Positions 13,903-22,459 are shown, counted from the stretch's first letter. The stretch: 23,394 nucleotides of DNA from Eggerthellaceae bacterium UBA3686 (GCA_002371495.1 DFIX01000019.1:1-23394), one strand, 5' to 3'. Numbers and translations: made by a program. The notes: generated from the sequence alone by a model not told the origin.

Positions 13903-16900
13903 ATGTGCGAGCAATGCAATCGTCCTCGCGAAACCGTGTTGCCCGCGCATATGACAAGCGAGGCGCAGAACGGGTCGCAGGGCGCTCCTCAGAACGGACC
14001 CCGGAAACGTCCTGCTGCCCAGTTGCGCAACGTAATGGTATCGATCATAGTCCCGGTGTTCAATGTCGCCGAATACCTCGATGCCTGCATCACGAGCATC
14101 GCCGTGCAAACCCACAAGGCAATCGAGGTGATACTAGTCGACGACGGCTCGACCGACGAATCGGGAGCCATATGCGACAGATGGGCGCGCGAAGACGAGC
14201 GCATCCGCGTTGTTCACCAGCAAAACCGCGGCCTCAGCGGCGCCCGAAACGTTGGGCTCGACCTCGCCACTGGCGAATACATTGCGTTCGTCGACCCGGA
14301 CGACACCGTTTCCGAAACGTATGTCGAGGCGCTTTTGCGCGCCATCGAGGACATGGGCGTGCCGTGCGTAGCATGCGGGTACGCTGTCCGTGGCGCAGCG
14401 GGCAACGAGAGCGCCTACCAGCCGACGAAAAACCCAGAGGTCATTTCTGCGTCCGAGTGCCTCAGGCGGACCCTCACGCCCTCGCATCGGACGAAGGCCG
14501 TTCCCTTTGCTGTCTGGTGCAAGCTTTTCCAGCGCTCCTTGTTCGAAGAGCACCGCATACGCTTCCCCGAGGGCGAAGTGTACGAGGACATAAGCGTCAT
14601 GGCGCCCCTTGCGCTGGCAAGCGAACGAATCGGCCTCATCCCCGACGTGCTTTACGTCAATCGCAGGCGCGCCGGAAGCATCACCAAGACATACACCGCG
14701 CAAAACATACGCGACCATGAACGCGCCACCCAGCATCTCGCGGAAACCTCGAAAGCGTATTGCCCAGAGCTTGAAAACGCAGCGGAGCGCTTCCACGAAA
14801 GAACGCGTATCTCGGAATGGCTCCTATGGAAAAGGATGCTCGACGAAAACGGAAGCGACGAGGCGCGCATCGGCGCCGGGCAAGCCCTTGCGGATGCATG
14901 GGCGCACCGCCATGACCTCGCCTTACCCGCTGATCTTCGCCCGCTGCTGACGCTGCTGCTCATCCGCAGCGCACCGGGCCTCGTGATTCCCGCGCAAAAC
15001 GTCTGGCGTGCCCTGAAAAACCCCAGCAGGTTGCGGAAGAACGCCCTTGGCTTCGGCATGACGACCTTCGCCAACTACCTGCTGTCGTTTCTCATCGTCT
15101 TCTATTCGGCACGCGTGCTTGCTGCCGAAGCCCTGGGTAGCGCTTCGTTCGCATCGTCGGTCGTGGGCTATTTCGCCTTGCTCGCCCAGATGGGAATACC
15201 GTTGTACGGCATGCGCCTGTGCGCCAAGACGCGCGGCGACCCGTCGAAGCTAAGCCAGGCTGTAGCTGAGCTTTTCGCAATGGGCGCCATGCTCACGATT
15301 GCCGCATTGGCGCTTTTCGGGCTGACGACACTTGCCATCCCCCGCCTTGCGGCAATAGCGCCGCTCATGACCGTATTCGGGATCGGCCTGCTCGCTCAAT
15401 GCATAAACTTCGAATGGGCCTTCAAGGGCCTTGAGGAATACCGCTACCTGCTCGTAAGGAGCGTTGCCGTGAAGGCGCTCGCGCTCGTGTTGGTAATTGC
15501 ACTCGTGCACGGCGCGGGCGACGTCTTGCGCTATGCCGCCATAACGGTGTTCGCGTCGGTCGGCTGCAGCTTAGTGGACCTGTTCCGGCTCCGCAAATTC
15601 GTATCGGTGCGCCATGTGGAACGGCTGAACCTCAAGCAGCACGTGAAGCCCGTCATGACCTTTTTCCTCATGTCGTGCGCGACACTTATCTACGCGAACC
15701 TCGATACCGTCATGCTCGGCTTCATGAGGGATGCGACAGAGGTCGGTTACTACCAGATTGCGTCGAAGGCGAAAGTAGCGCTTGCGGCCATAGGCGGGAT
15801 AATTTGGAATGCAGCGCTTCCAATGGCCACACAGCTGTGGTCAGCCGGCGACCGGCAGGGGTTCGAGCGCCTCGCGCAACGTTCGCTTCGCTTCGTGTGC
15901 TTGCTGCAAGTAGCGGTGACAGTGACGTTCTTGGCGTGCGCCGGCTGGTTTATACCGTTCATAGCCGGCGATGGCTTCGTACCCGCAGTGCCGGCGTTTC
16001 AAATTCTGCTGCTCGCACTTCTGCCCATAGGAGCGAGCAACATCATCGGCGGTCAGGTGCTCATCCCCGCCGGCGAAGAGAAACGCCTGCTGGCCGCCGA
16101 GCTCGCCGGGGCTGCGCTGAACCTCGTGCTGAACTTCGCCCTCATCCCCGCCTACGGCATATGCGGCGCCGCCGCCAGCACCGTTGCTGCCGAAATCGTC
16201 GTGGCAGCCGTTGCCTACTATGCGGCGCACAAGCACTTGCACCTGAACCTGTTCCCCTGGGATCGCAAGCTCTCGATGCTGCTCGGCACCGCGAAGGCGG
16301 CTATCAGGATGGCTTACTACAAAGCAAGGGCTGCTCGCATACCCGACGACGAAACGTCGTGCTACTGCCCTTGCTGCGACACGAAGCTTTCCAGCTGGGC
16401 GCAGGCCCGGTTCTCGGAGCGGCCCGATTTGTACGACGTACGCCGCTACGAGGGCATGCCGCAAGACGTGGTCTGCCCGGTCTGCGGTTCGATTCCGCGC
16501 CATAGAATCATTGCGTGGCACTTATCCGAGCACCCCGAGCTCATCCGCGGAAAGGACATCTTGCATTTCGCGCCCGAACGCGGGCTTTCGATGTGGTTTC
16601 AAAGGAACGGGGTGTCGCGCACGACAGCCGACCTAAACAACCCGGCGGACCTGAAGCTCGATTGCCAGGACACGGGATTACCCGATGGCTCCTTCGACGT
16701 CATCGTATGCAACCACGTGCTTGAGCACGTGCAGGACTACCGGCGCGCCCTGCTCGAATTCCATCGCATGCTCAGGCCTGGAGGGCTGCTCATCTGCTCG
16801 TTCCCCGTCGACGAACGCTTCGACACCGTGCACGAGGACGCAAGTGTCGTTACAGACGCGGGCCGCATCGAGTTTTTCGGCCAGCACGACCATCTGCGCG

Positions 16901-17046
16901 TGTTCGGCGTCGACAGTGCGGCGATACTGACCGAGATAGGTTTCGAGGTCTCCATCGTAAGCGGCGCCGACTGCCCCGACCTCATACGGCCCGTCACGGG
17001 ACCTGCGGACTATGACTCGCGCGACATCTTCTTCTGCCAAAAGTGA
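13903..17046 (+). CDS. GT2 glycosyltransferase - Wzx-type flippase - zinc-ribbon methyltransferase fusion
   Basis: A 1047-residue protein with three enzymatic parts. (1) GT-A/GT2 domain: VSIIVPVFNVAEYL from residue 46, DDGSTD at 80-85, NRGLSGARNVGL, and the metal-binding DPDD at 131-134. (2) About 378-796, a polytopic MATE/Wzx (RfbX-like) flippase beginning KNALGFGMTTFANYLLSF, with the NLDTVMLGFM signature region. (3) About 820-1047, a zinc ribbon (C822/C825 and C858/C861, ending CGSIPRHR) joined to a Rossmann SAM methyltransferase with DILHFAPERGLS (885 on) and FDVIVCNHVLEHV (from D932's strand). It is probably inner-membrane, assembling, flipping and methylating a lipid-linked sugar (inference). 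Start: the ATG at 13903 has GAGG 8 bases upstream; the ATG at 13849 would sit at the predicted transcription start. No other glycan genes adjoin. Confidence 0.88.
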   Translation: MCEQCNRPRETVLPAHMTSEAQNGSQGAPQNGPRKRPAAQLRNVMVSIIVPVFNVAEYLDACITSIAVQTHKAIEVILVDDGSTDESGAICDRWAREDERIRVVHQQNRGLSGARNVGLDLATGEYIAFVDPDDTVSETYVEALLRAIEDMGVPCVACGYAVRGAAGNESAYQPTKNPEVISASECLRRTLTPSHRTKAVPFAVWCKLFQRSLFEEHRIRFPEGEVYEDISVMAPLALASERIGLIPDVLYVNRRRAGSITKTYTAQNIRDHERATQHLAETSKAYCPELENAAERFHERTRISEWLLWKRMLDENGSDEARIGAGQALADAWAHRHDLALPADLRPLLTLLLIRSAPGLVIPAQNVWRALKNPSRLRKNALGFGMTTFANYLLSFLIVFYSARVLAAEALGSASFASSVVGYFALLAQMGIPLYGMRLCAKTRGDPSKLSQAVAELFAMGAMLTIAALALFGLTTLAIPRLAAIAPLMTVFGIGLLAQCINFEWAFKGLEEYRYLLVRSVAVKALALVLVIALVHGAGDVLRYAAITVFASVGCSLVDLFRLRKFVSVRHVERLNLKQHVKPVMTFFLMSCATLIYANLDTVMLGFMRDATEVGYYQIASKAKVALAAIGGIIWNAALPMATQLWSAGDRQGFERLAQRSLRFVCLLQVAVTVTFLACAGWFIPFIAGDGFVPAVPAFQILLLALLPIGASNIIGGQVLIPAGEEKRLLAAELAGAALNLVLNFALIPAYGICGAAASTVAAEIVVAAVAYYAAHKHLHLNLFPWDRKLSMLLGTAKAAIRMAYYKARAARIPDDETSCYCPCCDTKLSSWAQARFSERPDLYDVRRYEGMPQDVVCPVCGSIPRHRIIAWHLSEHPELIRGKDILHFAPERGLSMWFQRNGVSRTTADLNNPADLKLDCQDTGLPDGSFDVIVCNHVLEHVQDYRRALLEFHRMLRPGGLLICSFPVDERFDTVHEDASVVTDAGRIEFFGQHDHLRVFGVDSAAILTEIGFEVSIVSGADCPDLIRPVTGPADYDSRDIFFCQK

Positions 17047-17297
17047 CATCCGAAGGCAACAAAATCACGGGCGTCACAAACGCTATGGAGTACAGCGCGG
17101 ACGGCACGGCGTACATCGCCTGCGCCGGCACGGAGGTCGTCGGCCTTGCTGAAGGAACGTATTATGTACGCGTTGCGCCGACCGCAAACCACGAAGCAGG
17201 AGCTGCGGCTACGGTGAAAGTGCCGGCATACGGTATGCCGCCAGCAGGCAGCAACATTGTCTGGATGCAACAAGAGGCTGCGATTAAGGTTCGATGA
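17047..17297 (+). pseudogene. Relic of a repetitive surface-protein module
   Basis: Directly after the stop of the fusion gene, the frame reads GNKITGVTNAMEYSADGTAY, then the block AGTEVVGLAEGTYYVRVAPT, then AAATVKVPAY. This matches the 'xITG(V/T)..AMEYS.DG...GL..GTYYVRVA' modules repeated in large cell-surface and cell-wall proteins of Gram-positive gut bacteria. There is no signal peptide, ribosome site or cell-wall anchor. A GTG overlapping the upstream stop (17043) would be the only start. The frame runs past 17284 and overlaps the end of the convergent sulfatase gene. Most likely it is an internal fragment of a decayed adhesin. Confidence 0.6.
17224..17240. repeat. Short perfect hairpin between convergent genes
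   Basis: CGGCATA-CGG-TATGCCG, 7-bp stem with 3-base loop. It sits 44 bases past the sulfatase stop and 178 past the fusion gene stop. No T-run follows, so terminator function is only possible. Confidence 0.4.
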
Positions 17298-19371
17298 TGT
17301 TGAAGGCGGGCACGCCCGTCGACGGGTGGATGTTGCCCACCACCTTCGCAAGCGCGGCCTCGTCACCTTCCACTTGAACAGCCTTCTTCAGCGTTTCCAT
17401 ATCGCCGCTCATGAGCGCCAGCATGCCCTTGAGCGGGCCAGTTAGCGTTACGTGGGCTTTCGAATCCTGCATGCCCTCGAAGTGCAGCACCGGGCCGTGG
17501 TAGAAGCGAAGCAGGAATTCCTGGCCCGTGTCGGAAAGCTTCACGTTCACTTTCACGTCCTCGTCGGCCATCGCCTGCTTGTCTATGATGATGCCCAGGT
17601 AATCCCACAGCATATCGGCCGTCATGTTGTCACGCGTGTCGGTGCTGCGGTTCACGGTGCTCATCTTCTCGGCGTAGTTGCCCTCGCGAAGCTCGAGCGC
17701 GCCGGTCAGGTAGCAGTTGCGCCAGGTGCCGCTCTCGGCCTGATAGCCCAACTGCTCGAGCGCGTCGGCGCACAGGAGGCGCGCCTTCTCGTTTTGCGGG
17801 TCGGCGAACACGAGCGCGTTGGTAATCTGGGCGACCCACTGGTATTCGCCCGCATCGAAGTCGGCTTTGGCCTTGGCGAGCACCGCGTCGGCATCGCCCA
17901 GGTACTCCACGAGCTTCTTGGCGTAATCGGTTGGCGTAAGCTCGGCCAGGTGGACGGGGTTGGCGTCGTACCATCCCATGAAGCGCTGGTAGGTTGCTTT
18001 CACGTCGTGGTGCACGGTGCCGTAGTAGCCACGCGTGTACCAGTTGCCCGCGAATGTGGCGGGCAGTTCCACCATGTGGGCGCACTCCGCCTCGGCATAG
18101 CCGTCGTTGAGGTATTGCAGCGTCTGGTCGTTTATGAACTTGTAGACCGCGGCGGTGTTGAGCATGTACGTGTTCACGACCTCGTTGCCCCAATGCGGCC
18201 AGTTATGCGCCTGGAACGTGACCTCAACCTGCGCCCCGTAGCGCGCCACCGCCTCGGCGATGTAATTCGCCCACGCGTTGCCGTCGCGCACTTGCGCGCC
18301 GCGCAGCGTGTAGAGGTTGTGCAGCGTGCCCGTGCAGTTCTCGGCCACCCAAAGGGCCTTGTACTTGGGAATCCACGTGTTCATCTCGGTGGGAGCCTCG
18401 GTTCCGGGCGTCAGCTGGAATTCCATCTCCACGCCGTCGATGGTAAGGCGCGTGCCTGTGGCGGGCACCTCGTAGGTCGGCGGGATGAAGCTGGTCTTGC
18501 CGGCCGACTGGCCGTTGCCGATTCCCATGGCAAGAGAGCCCTGCGGGCCCTTGGGAAGATAGCCGCCATACTGGTAGGCGGCACGACGGCCCATGGCCGG
18601 CCCGGCGTAGAGGTTCTCGCTCACGACGTGCTTGGTGAAGTCTGGCGACACGATGATGGGGATCTTGCCCGACGCTATCTGCTCCTCGATGGGCTTGTCG
18701 GCCGAGGCGGCGTCTTCCGCGCTCATGATGCCCTTTATGCCGCCGTAGTGGTCGATGTGGCTATGGCTGATGATGACAGCCTTCACCGGACGCGCACCCA
18801 GCTCCTTGTTCGCAAGTTCCATGGCCGCCTGCGAGCACTCGATGCACATCATGGTGTCGAACACGATCCAGCCGGTGTCGCCCGCCACGAGCGTGAGGTT
18901 GGCCATGTCGTAGCCGCGCACCTGATAGATGCCCTCGACGACCTCGAACAGGCCGTAGGCGTGGTTGTTGCGCGTGTTCTCCCACAGGCTCGGGTTGGCG
19001 CTGGCAGGCGCGTCTGCGTTCTCCACGAAGGCGTAAGCCGCCTGGGACCACACCACCGTGCCGTCCTCGGCTTTAATCTCGAGCGCCTCGGGCGCGGCTA
19101 TGAGTCCGCGCGTGGCGTTCTCGTGCTCGGAGAGGTCGTTGAAGTCGAGCAGGTCGTAGACGGCCTTGTTCGCCTTCGCCGTTGCCTCGGTGGCATCCTT
19201 CACGTCAGGAGTCAGATCGAGATTCGCCGTTTTCGCCGCGCCGTTTCCCGACGCGCTGCCCGACGAGCATCCGGCTAACGCGCTCGCACCCATGACGCCC
19301 GCGCCCATCAAGGCCACGGCACTCAGAAACTTCCTGCGGTCCACCCCGCTTGCATTGCACTGCTCGCACAT
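17284..19371 (-). CDS. Tat-exported lipoprotein, metallo-beta-lactamase-fold alkyl/aryl sulfatase
   Basis: A 695-residue SdsA/YjcS-like enzyme expected to hydrolyse sulfate esters using two zinc ions. The N-terminus has a Tat signal, DRRKFLSAVALMGAG (twin Arg 12-13), and a lipobox LAGC with Cys35, so it is exported folded and anchored on the cell surface. The metal motif HSHIDH is at 203-208, followed by the family's AENCTGTLHN and AHNWPHWGN motifs. An alkyl-sulfatase dimerisation domain and a C-terminal SCP2-like domain (YHGPVLHFEG) complete the usual length. Before the twin Arg are two cysteines (MCEQCN), unusual in a Tat n-region. Start ATG 19371, GAGGAGG 8 bases upstream. It could act on alkyl sulfates, steroid sulfates or similar gut substrates (inference). 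No permease partner adjoins. Confidence 0.9.
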   Translation of the reverse strand: MCEQCNASGVDRRKFLSAVALMGAGVMGASALAGCSSGSASGNGAAKTANLDLTPDVKDATEATAKANKAVYDLLDFNDLSEHENATRGLIAAPEALEIKAEDGTVVWSQAAYAFVENADAPASANPSLWENTRNNHAYGLFEVVEGIYQVRGYDMANLTLVAGDTGWIVFDTMMCIECSQAAMELANKELGARPVKAVIISHSHIDHYGGIKGIMSAEDAASADKPIEEQIASGKIPIIVSPDFTKHVVSENLYAGPAMGRRAAYQYGGYLPKGPQGSLAMGIGNGQSAGKTSFIPPTYEVPATGTRLTIDGVEMEFQLTPGTEAPTEMNTWIPKYKALWVAENCTGTLHNLYTLRGAQVRDGNAWANYIAEAVARYGAQVEVTFQAHNWPHWGNEVVNTYMLNTAAVYKFINDQTLQYLNDGYAEAECAHMVELPATFAGNWYTRGYYGTVHHDVKATYQRFMGWYDANPVHLAELTPTDYAKKLVEYLGDADAVLAKAKADFDAGEYQWVAQITNALVFADPQNEKARLLCADALEQLGYQAESGTWRNCYLTGALELREGNYAEKMSTVNRSTDTRDNMTADMLWDYLGIIIDKQAMADEDVKVNVKLSDTGQEFLLRFYHGPVLHFEGMQDSKAHVTLTGPLKGMLALMSGDMETLKKAVQVEGDEAALAKVVGNIHPSTGVPAFNIIEP

Positions 19372-19433
19372 GGTCGACTCCTCCTCGTATCCACGGTGTA
19401 TCGGCCCTTAAGCCCCAACACAGACATGTCCAC

Positions 19434-19439
19434 TCTATA
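19434..19439 (-). promoter_or_regulatory. Possible -10 box for the sulfatase gene
   Basis: TATAGA on the minus strand, with TTGCGC 15 bases further upstream. The spacing is short, so support is limited. It predicts a ~55-base leader. Confidence 0.3.
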
Positions 19440-19491
19440 GGGACTTCTCCGGCCGCGCAAGGATTTCTACGCAAACAGGTCCGAATACGCG

Positions 19492-20184
19492 CTATGAGCT
19501 GCGGGTGCGTTTCTTGCGGGCGGCTTTTTTCTGGGCGTCGGTCATGGGGGCGTAGTCGCGGTCGTAGCCGGGCACGTCCATGTGCGAAATGGCCCAGAAG
19601 TACAGGCTCGCCATGCTGCCGTAGGGGCTGAACCTGCGGCGGTACTTTTCGAACATCTCGCGGGTTACCTTGCGGTGGTGGTACACCATGCGGATGCCGC
19701 GATGGATGCCCAGATCGCCGAAGCTGAAGATGTCGGGCCGGCCCAGGCAGAACAGCAGGAGCATCTCGGCCGTCCACACGCCGATGCCCTTCAGCGAGCT
19801 GAGCGCCTGAACGGCCTCGGCGTCGCTCATGTGCTCCACCGCCGCGAGGTCGAACTCGCCCGATTGCACCTTGTCCGCGAATTCCTTGATGTACTCGGCT
19901 TTCTTGAAGGTGATGCCGCACGCTTGCAAATCCTCGATCGAGGCGGCGCCGACAGTTTCGGCCGTAACCTCGCCCAATGCATCTTGCATGCGCGCCCAGA
20001 CGGTCCGAAGCGCCGCAGACGATATCTGCTGCCCCACGATGTTATGCACGACCGATGAGAACAGGTCCGGCTCGTCCATTTCGCGACGAACGCGCCCCAC
20101 GGCGTCAATCGCACGGGCAAGCTTGGCGTCTTTCGACTTCAGGTACTCGATTGCATCGTCGCCGTACTCGAAGTAACGCGTCAT
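19492..20184 (-). CDS. DNA-3-methyladenine glycosylase (HhH-GPD, AlkA-like)
   Basis: A 230-residue base-excision repair enzyme removing alkylated purines. It has an N-terminal helical part with LFSSVVHNIVGQQISSAALR (41-60), the helix-hairpin-helix LKGIGVWTAEMLLLFCLGRP (131-150), then DIFSFGDLGIHRG, where Asp157 occupies the catalytic position of the GPD motif ('DDLG' in most relatives; the first Asp is Gly here). The tail is basic (KKAARKKRTRSS), probably aiding DNA contact. No iron-sulfur cysteines, as expected for the AlkA branch. Start ATG 20184 follows AAAGGCGGAAGG. It is upstream of the sulfatase on the same strand with a 120-base gap, and divergent from the MFS gene. Confidence 0.9.
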   Translation of the reverse strand: MTRYFEYGDDAIEYLKSKDAKLARAIDAVGRVRREMDEPDLFSSVVHNIVGQQISSAALRTVWARMQDALGEVTAETVGAASIEDLQACGITFKKAEYIKEFADKVQSGEFDLAAVEHMSDAEAVQALSSLKGIGVWTAEMLLLFCLGRPDIFSFGDLGIHRGIRMVYHHRKVTREMFEKYRRRFSPYGSMASLYFWAISHMDVPGYDRDYAPMTDAQKKAARKKRTRSS

Positions 20185-20242
20185 CCTTCCGCCTTTCCCT
20201 TTCCGCCTGCGTTCGTTGCATCAATTCGCTATGGTAAACCAC

Positions 20243-20279
20243 CAGAATGCGAAACGCCCGACCCTATTTTCGCATTCTG
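20243..20279. promoter_or_regulatory. Perfect 12-bp inverted repeat between divergent genes
   Basis: CAGAATGCGAAA (20243-20254) and TTTCGCATTCTG (20268-20279) with a 13-base spacer. It sits about 60 bases upstream of the glycosylase start and 70 upstream of the MFS start, a position suited to an operator serving both. Confidence 0.45.
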
Positions 20280-20308
20280 CAATGCAAGCGTGGCGCTGTC
20301 CCATTGGC

Positions 20309-20314
20309 TACAAT
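20309..20314 (+). promoter_or_regulatory. Possible -10 box for the MFS gene
   Basis: TACAAT, 36 bases before the ATG. No clear -35 at 16-18 bases; the inverted repeat lies just upstream. Confidence 0.3.
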
Positions 20315-20349
20315 GAGCAGCAACCGATTCGGAGGAAGGCAAGCGGCCA

Positions 20350-21594
20350 ATGACCATGACTAAGCAGGCGGGATTTCCATACGAATACTTGATCGTGGCG
20401 GCGCTTTGCCTGATCAATTTCGGCCCCGTGTCGTTCTGCCTGAGCTGCGCGGGCATTTTCTACACGCCGGTGGCGGCGGACATCGGCACGAGCCCGGCAA
20501 CGCTCAGCTATTTCCTGGCGGCCTTTTCCATAAGCATGATCTTGGTCCTGACGCCTTTGGGAAAGCTGTTCGGCCGCATCGATTGCCGGGCCATCATGAC
20601 GGCGAGCATCGCGATCATAGCCGCCTGTTTCGTCGGGCTGTCATTCGTGCAGGCTGATTGGCAGTTCCTTTTGTTGGCGTTCGTCATGGGCTTCGGCCTT
20701 ACGTCGTGCGTGTACCTTGCGCCTCCCATACTGGTCAACCGCTGGTTTTCGAAACGGTCGGGCTTCTTCATCGGCATCATCATGGCGTTCACGGGCGTCG
20801 GCGGGATGCTGTGGGCCACGGTCGGCGGCGCACTCATCGCGAGCATCGGTTGGCGGGCCACGTACCTGGTTTTCGCGTTGCTCACCTGCCTGTTCGGATT
20901 GCCTTGCACACTCTTCGTGTTGAAGGACCGCCCCGCTGCGGTCGGGCGCGTGCCGTACGGCTACGACCCCGATGCCGAAGACAGCGCCTCCTACGAGTCG
21001 GAAGGCGTCGATGCCTCCACGGCCCACAAAAGCGCCAGTTTCGTTGCGTTGCTCGCATTCTCGCTCGTCATATCGCTGAACGTCTACGTTTACGGGATGA
21101 TTCCCTCGTACGTGGCCACGCTGCCGGCGGCAAGCGAGTTGCCGCTTCTCGGCGCCATCGCCAGCTCGTGCGCCATGGCCGCAAGCGTAGTGGCCAAAAT
21201 CCTGTGGGGCGGTTTGGGCGAGAAGAACATCGGGGCAACCGTCGTCGCCGCTTGCGCCTGCGCCATCGGCGGCTTGCTGCTGTTCGCCCTGGCGCCGGGG
21301 TCGTGGCCGCTCATATGCGTTGCCGCCGTCGCCTACGGGATGATTTACGGAGAGCAGACCGTGTTCTGTCCAATCGTCACACGCCAGTTTTACGGAATGC
21401 GCTGCTATGGGGAGTTGTACTCGTCGGTGTCCACCATCATCTGCATCGGCGTCATCGCCAGCTCGTTTATCGGCGGCACGATCGTGAACGTAACCGGAAG
21501 CTACCTAGCCATGTTCGCCTTCATCGGCACGGCCTTAGCCGTCGCCTGCCTGCTGCTTTTCGTGGCAGCCCGGCTTCGGGTCAATGACCGATAA
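20350..21594 (+). CDS. Major facilitator superfamily transporter
   Basis: A 414-residue inner-membrane carrier with about 12 predicted helices. A six-helix half (residues 12-195) carries a degenerate MFS loop motif GKLFGRIDCR (71-80) between helices 2 and 3. A hydrophilic central loop follows (about 200-248, acidic, DPDAEDSASYESEGVD), then the second half, including a GGLGEKNIGA loop equivalent. The short N-terminus and overall pattern resemble oxalate/formate or monocarboxylate-type carriers, but no substrate can be assigned. Start ATG 20350, with GGAGGAAGG 10 bases upstream; an ATG at 20356 is also possible. Monocistronic, divergent from the glycosylase. Confidence 0.87.
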   Translation: MTMTKQAGFPYEYLIVAALCLINFGPVSFCLSCAGIFYTPVAADIGTSPATLSYFLAAFSISMILVLTPLGKLFGRIDCRAIMTASIAIIAACFVGLSFVQADWQFLLLAFVMGFGLTSCVYLAPPILVNRWFSKRSGFFIGIIMAFTGVGGMLWATVGGALIASIGWRATYLVFALLTCLFGLPCTLFVLKDRPAAVGRVPYGYDPDAEDSASYESEGVDASTAHKSASFVALLAFSLVISLNVYVYGMIPSYVATLPAASELPLLGAIASSCAMAASVVAKILWGGLGEKNIGATVVAACACAIGGLLLFALAPGSWPLICVAAVAYGMIYGEQTVFCPIVTRQFYGMRCYGELYSSVSTIICIGVIASSFIGGTIVNVTGSYLAMFAFIGTALAVACLLLFVAARLRVNDR

Positions 21595-21602
21595 GGCGCC
21601 GG

Positions 21603-21764
21603 CTACGCTTCTCCCACGTCATCGTTTACCGAGAACCGTCTCGGAACGAACGGCCCGAAAACCAACCAGGCCGAAAACGTGGTATTCCGCGACGATGCTA
21701 TGGGCATGATAATCAGCTCATACGCGATACAGGCGATTCCAACTATGCAAAGTGCGAGCGTCAT
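21603..21764 (-). CDS. Small putative membrane protein
   Basis: A 53-residue frame: MTLALCIVGIACIAYELIIM forms one hydrophobic helix, then a polar segment SSRNTTFSAWLVFGPFVP and RRFSVNDDVGEA. GGAAG lies 10 bases before the ATG. It is 74 bases downstream of the HAD gene on the same strand, and convergent with the MFS gene, 8 bases from that gene's stop. I do not recognise it. It may be a real small protein or the end of a decayed membrane gene. Confidence 0.4.
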   Translation of the reverse strand: MTLALCIVGIACIAYELIIMPIASSRNTTFSAWLVFGPFVPRRFSVNDDVGEA

Positions 21765-21838
21765 GATCGCAGCGCTTCCGTTTCGGCTTACAGGAAATCG
21801 AGAGCGGACATGTTACAGCACCTTGTCTTTTGCCTTCC

Positions 21839-22459
21839 TTACAGCTCGGAAAGCGTAACAACGTCGATGTCGGCCACAGCGGACGTGCGCTCGCCCACGC
21901 AAATCGTCTTCAGCCCGAAATCGTGCATGACCGCCACGGCATAGGGCGCGTCGTCTACTGCCCACACGCGCGCAGGCTCGCAGCCGAGCACCTGGCAAGC
22001 GACCTCGTATATCTTGAAATCCTGCTTGGAGACGCCCACGTCCTCGGTCGAGACCAAATCGACGAAGCAATCCAGAATGCCCGCGCGGCGTAGCCCCGCC
22101 TCGAGGTAGCGCCGGGGGCTCGAGGACACGACCACGCACGGCAACCCGCGCCCTGCGACCGCGCGCACGAACTCCACCGCACCCGGAATAGCCAAAGCTT
22201 GCTCGCCGTAATACTGAATCAGGTGCCCGTCCAGATGCGCGAGCACCGCCTCGGCCGACTCCCCCACCCCGTAGCGCTCGTGCAGGATCTGCGCGCAGAC
22301 GGCGATGGGCGCAGCGTGTATCTCGTCCTCTTGCTCGGACGTCAGAGGCCCTGCCTGTGCAAACAGGTCGCGCTCGGCCTCTTCCCACGCATCGAGCGTG
22401 TCGAGCAACGTACCGTCGCAGTCGAAGATGAACCCATCGGCCTTAGAGAAGTCGAACAT
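21839..22459 (-). CDS. HAD-superfamily phosphatase/phosphoglucomutase-like hydrolase
   Basis: A 206-residue cytoplasmic hydrolase of HAD subfamily IA. Motif I is DCDGTLLDT (nucleophile Asp13, acid/base Asp15), motif II VVSSS (110-114), motif III GVSKQDFKIYEVA (Lys145), motif IV AVDDA (167-171). A helical cap of the beta-phosphoglucomutase/phosphoglycolate type lies between residues 20 and 85. Substrate unknown. Start ATG 22459 has AAAGGG 6 bases upstream. Divergent from carB; may be followed by the 53-residue ORF in the same transcript. Confidence 0.9.
   Translation of the reverse strand: MFDFSKADGFIFDCDGTLLDTLDAWEEAERDLFAQAGPLTSEQEDEIHAAPIAVCAQILHERYGVGESAEAVLAHLDGHLIQYYGEQALAIPGAVEFVRAVAGRGLPCVVVSSSPRRYLEAGLRRAGILDCFVDLVSTEDVGVSKQDFKIYEVACQVLGCEPARVWAVDDAPYAVAVMHDFGLKTICVGERTSAVADIDVVTLSEL

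Noticed and set aside
17452..19278. 608-residue open frame antisense to the sulfatase
   Set aside because: It is a shadow of a strongly supported gene with signal peptide and metal motifs; the antisense product has no family features.
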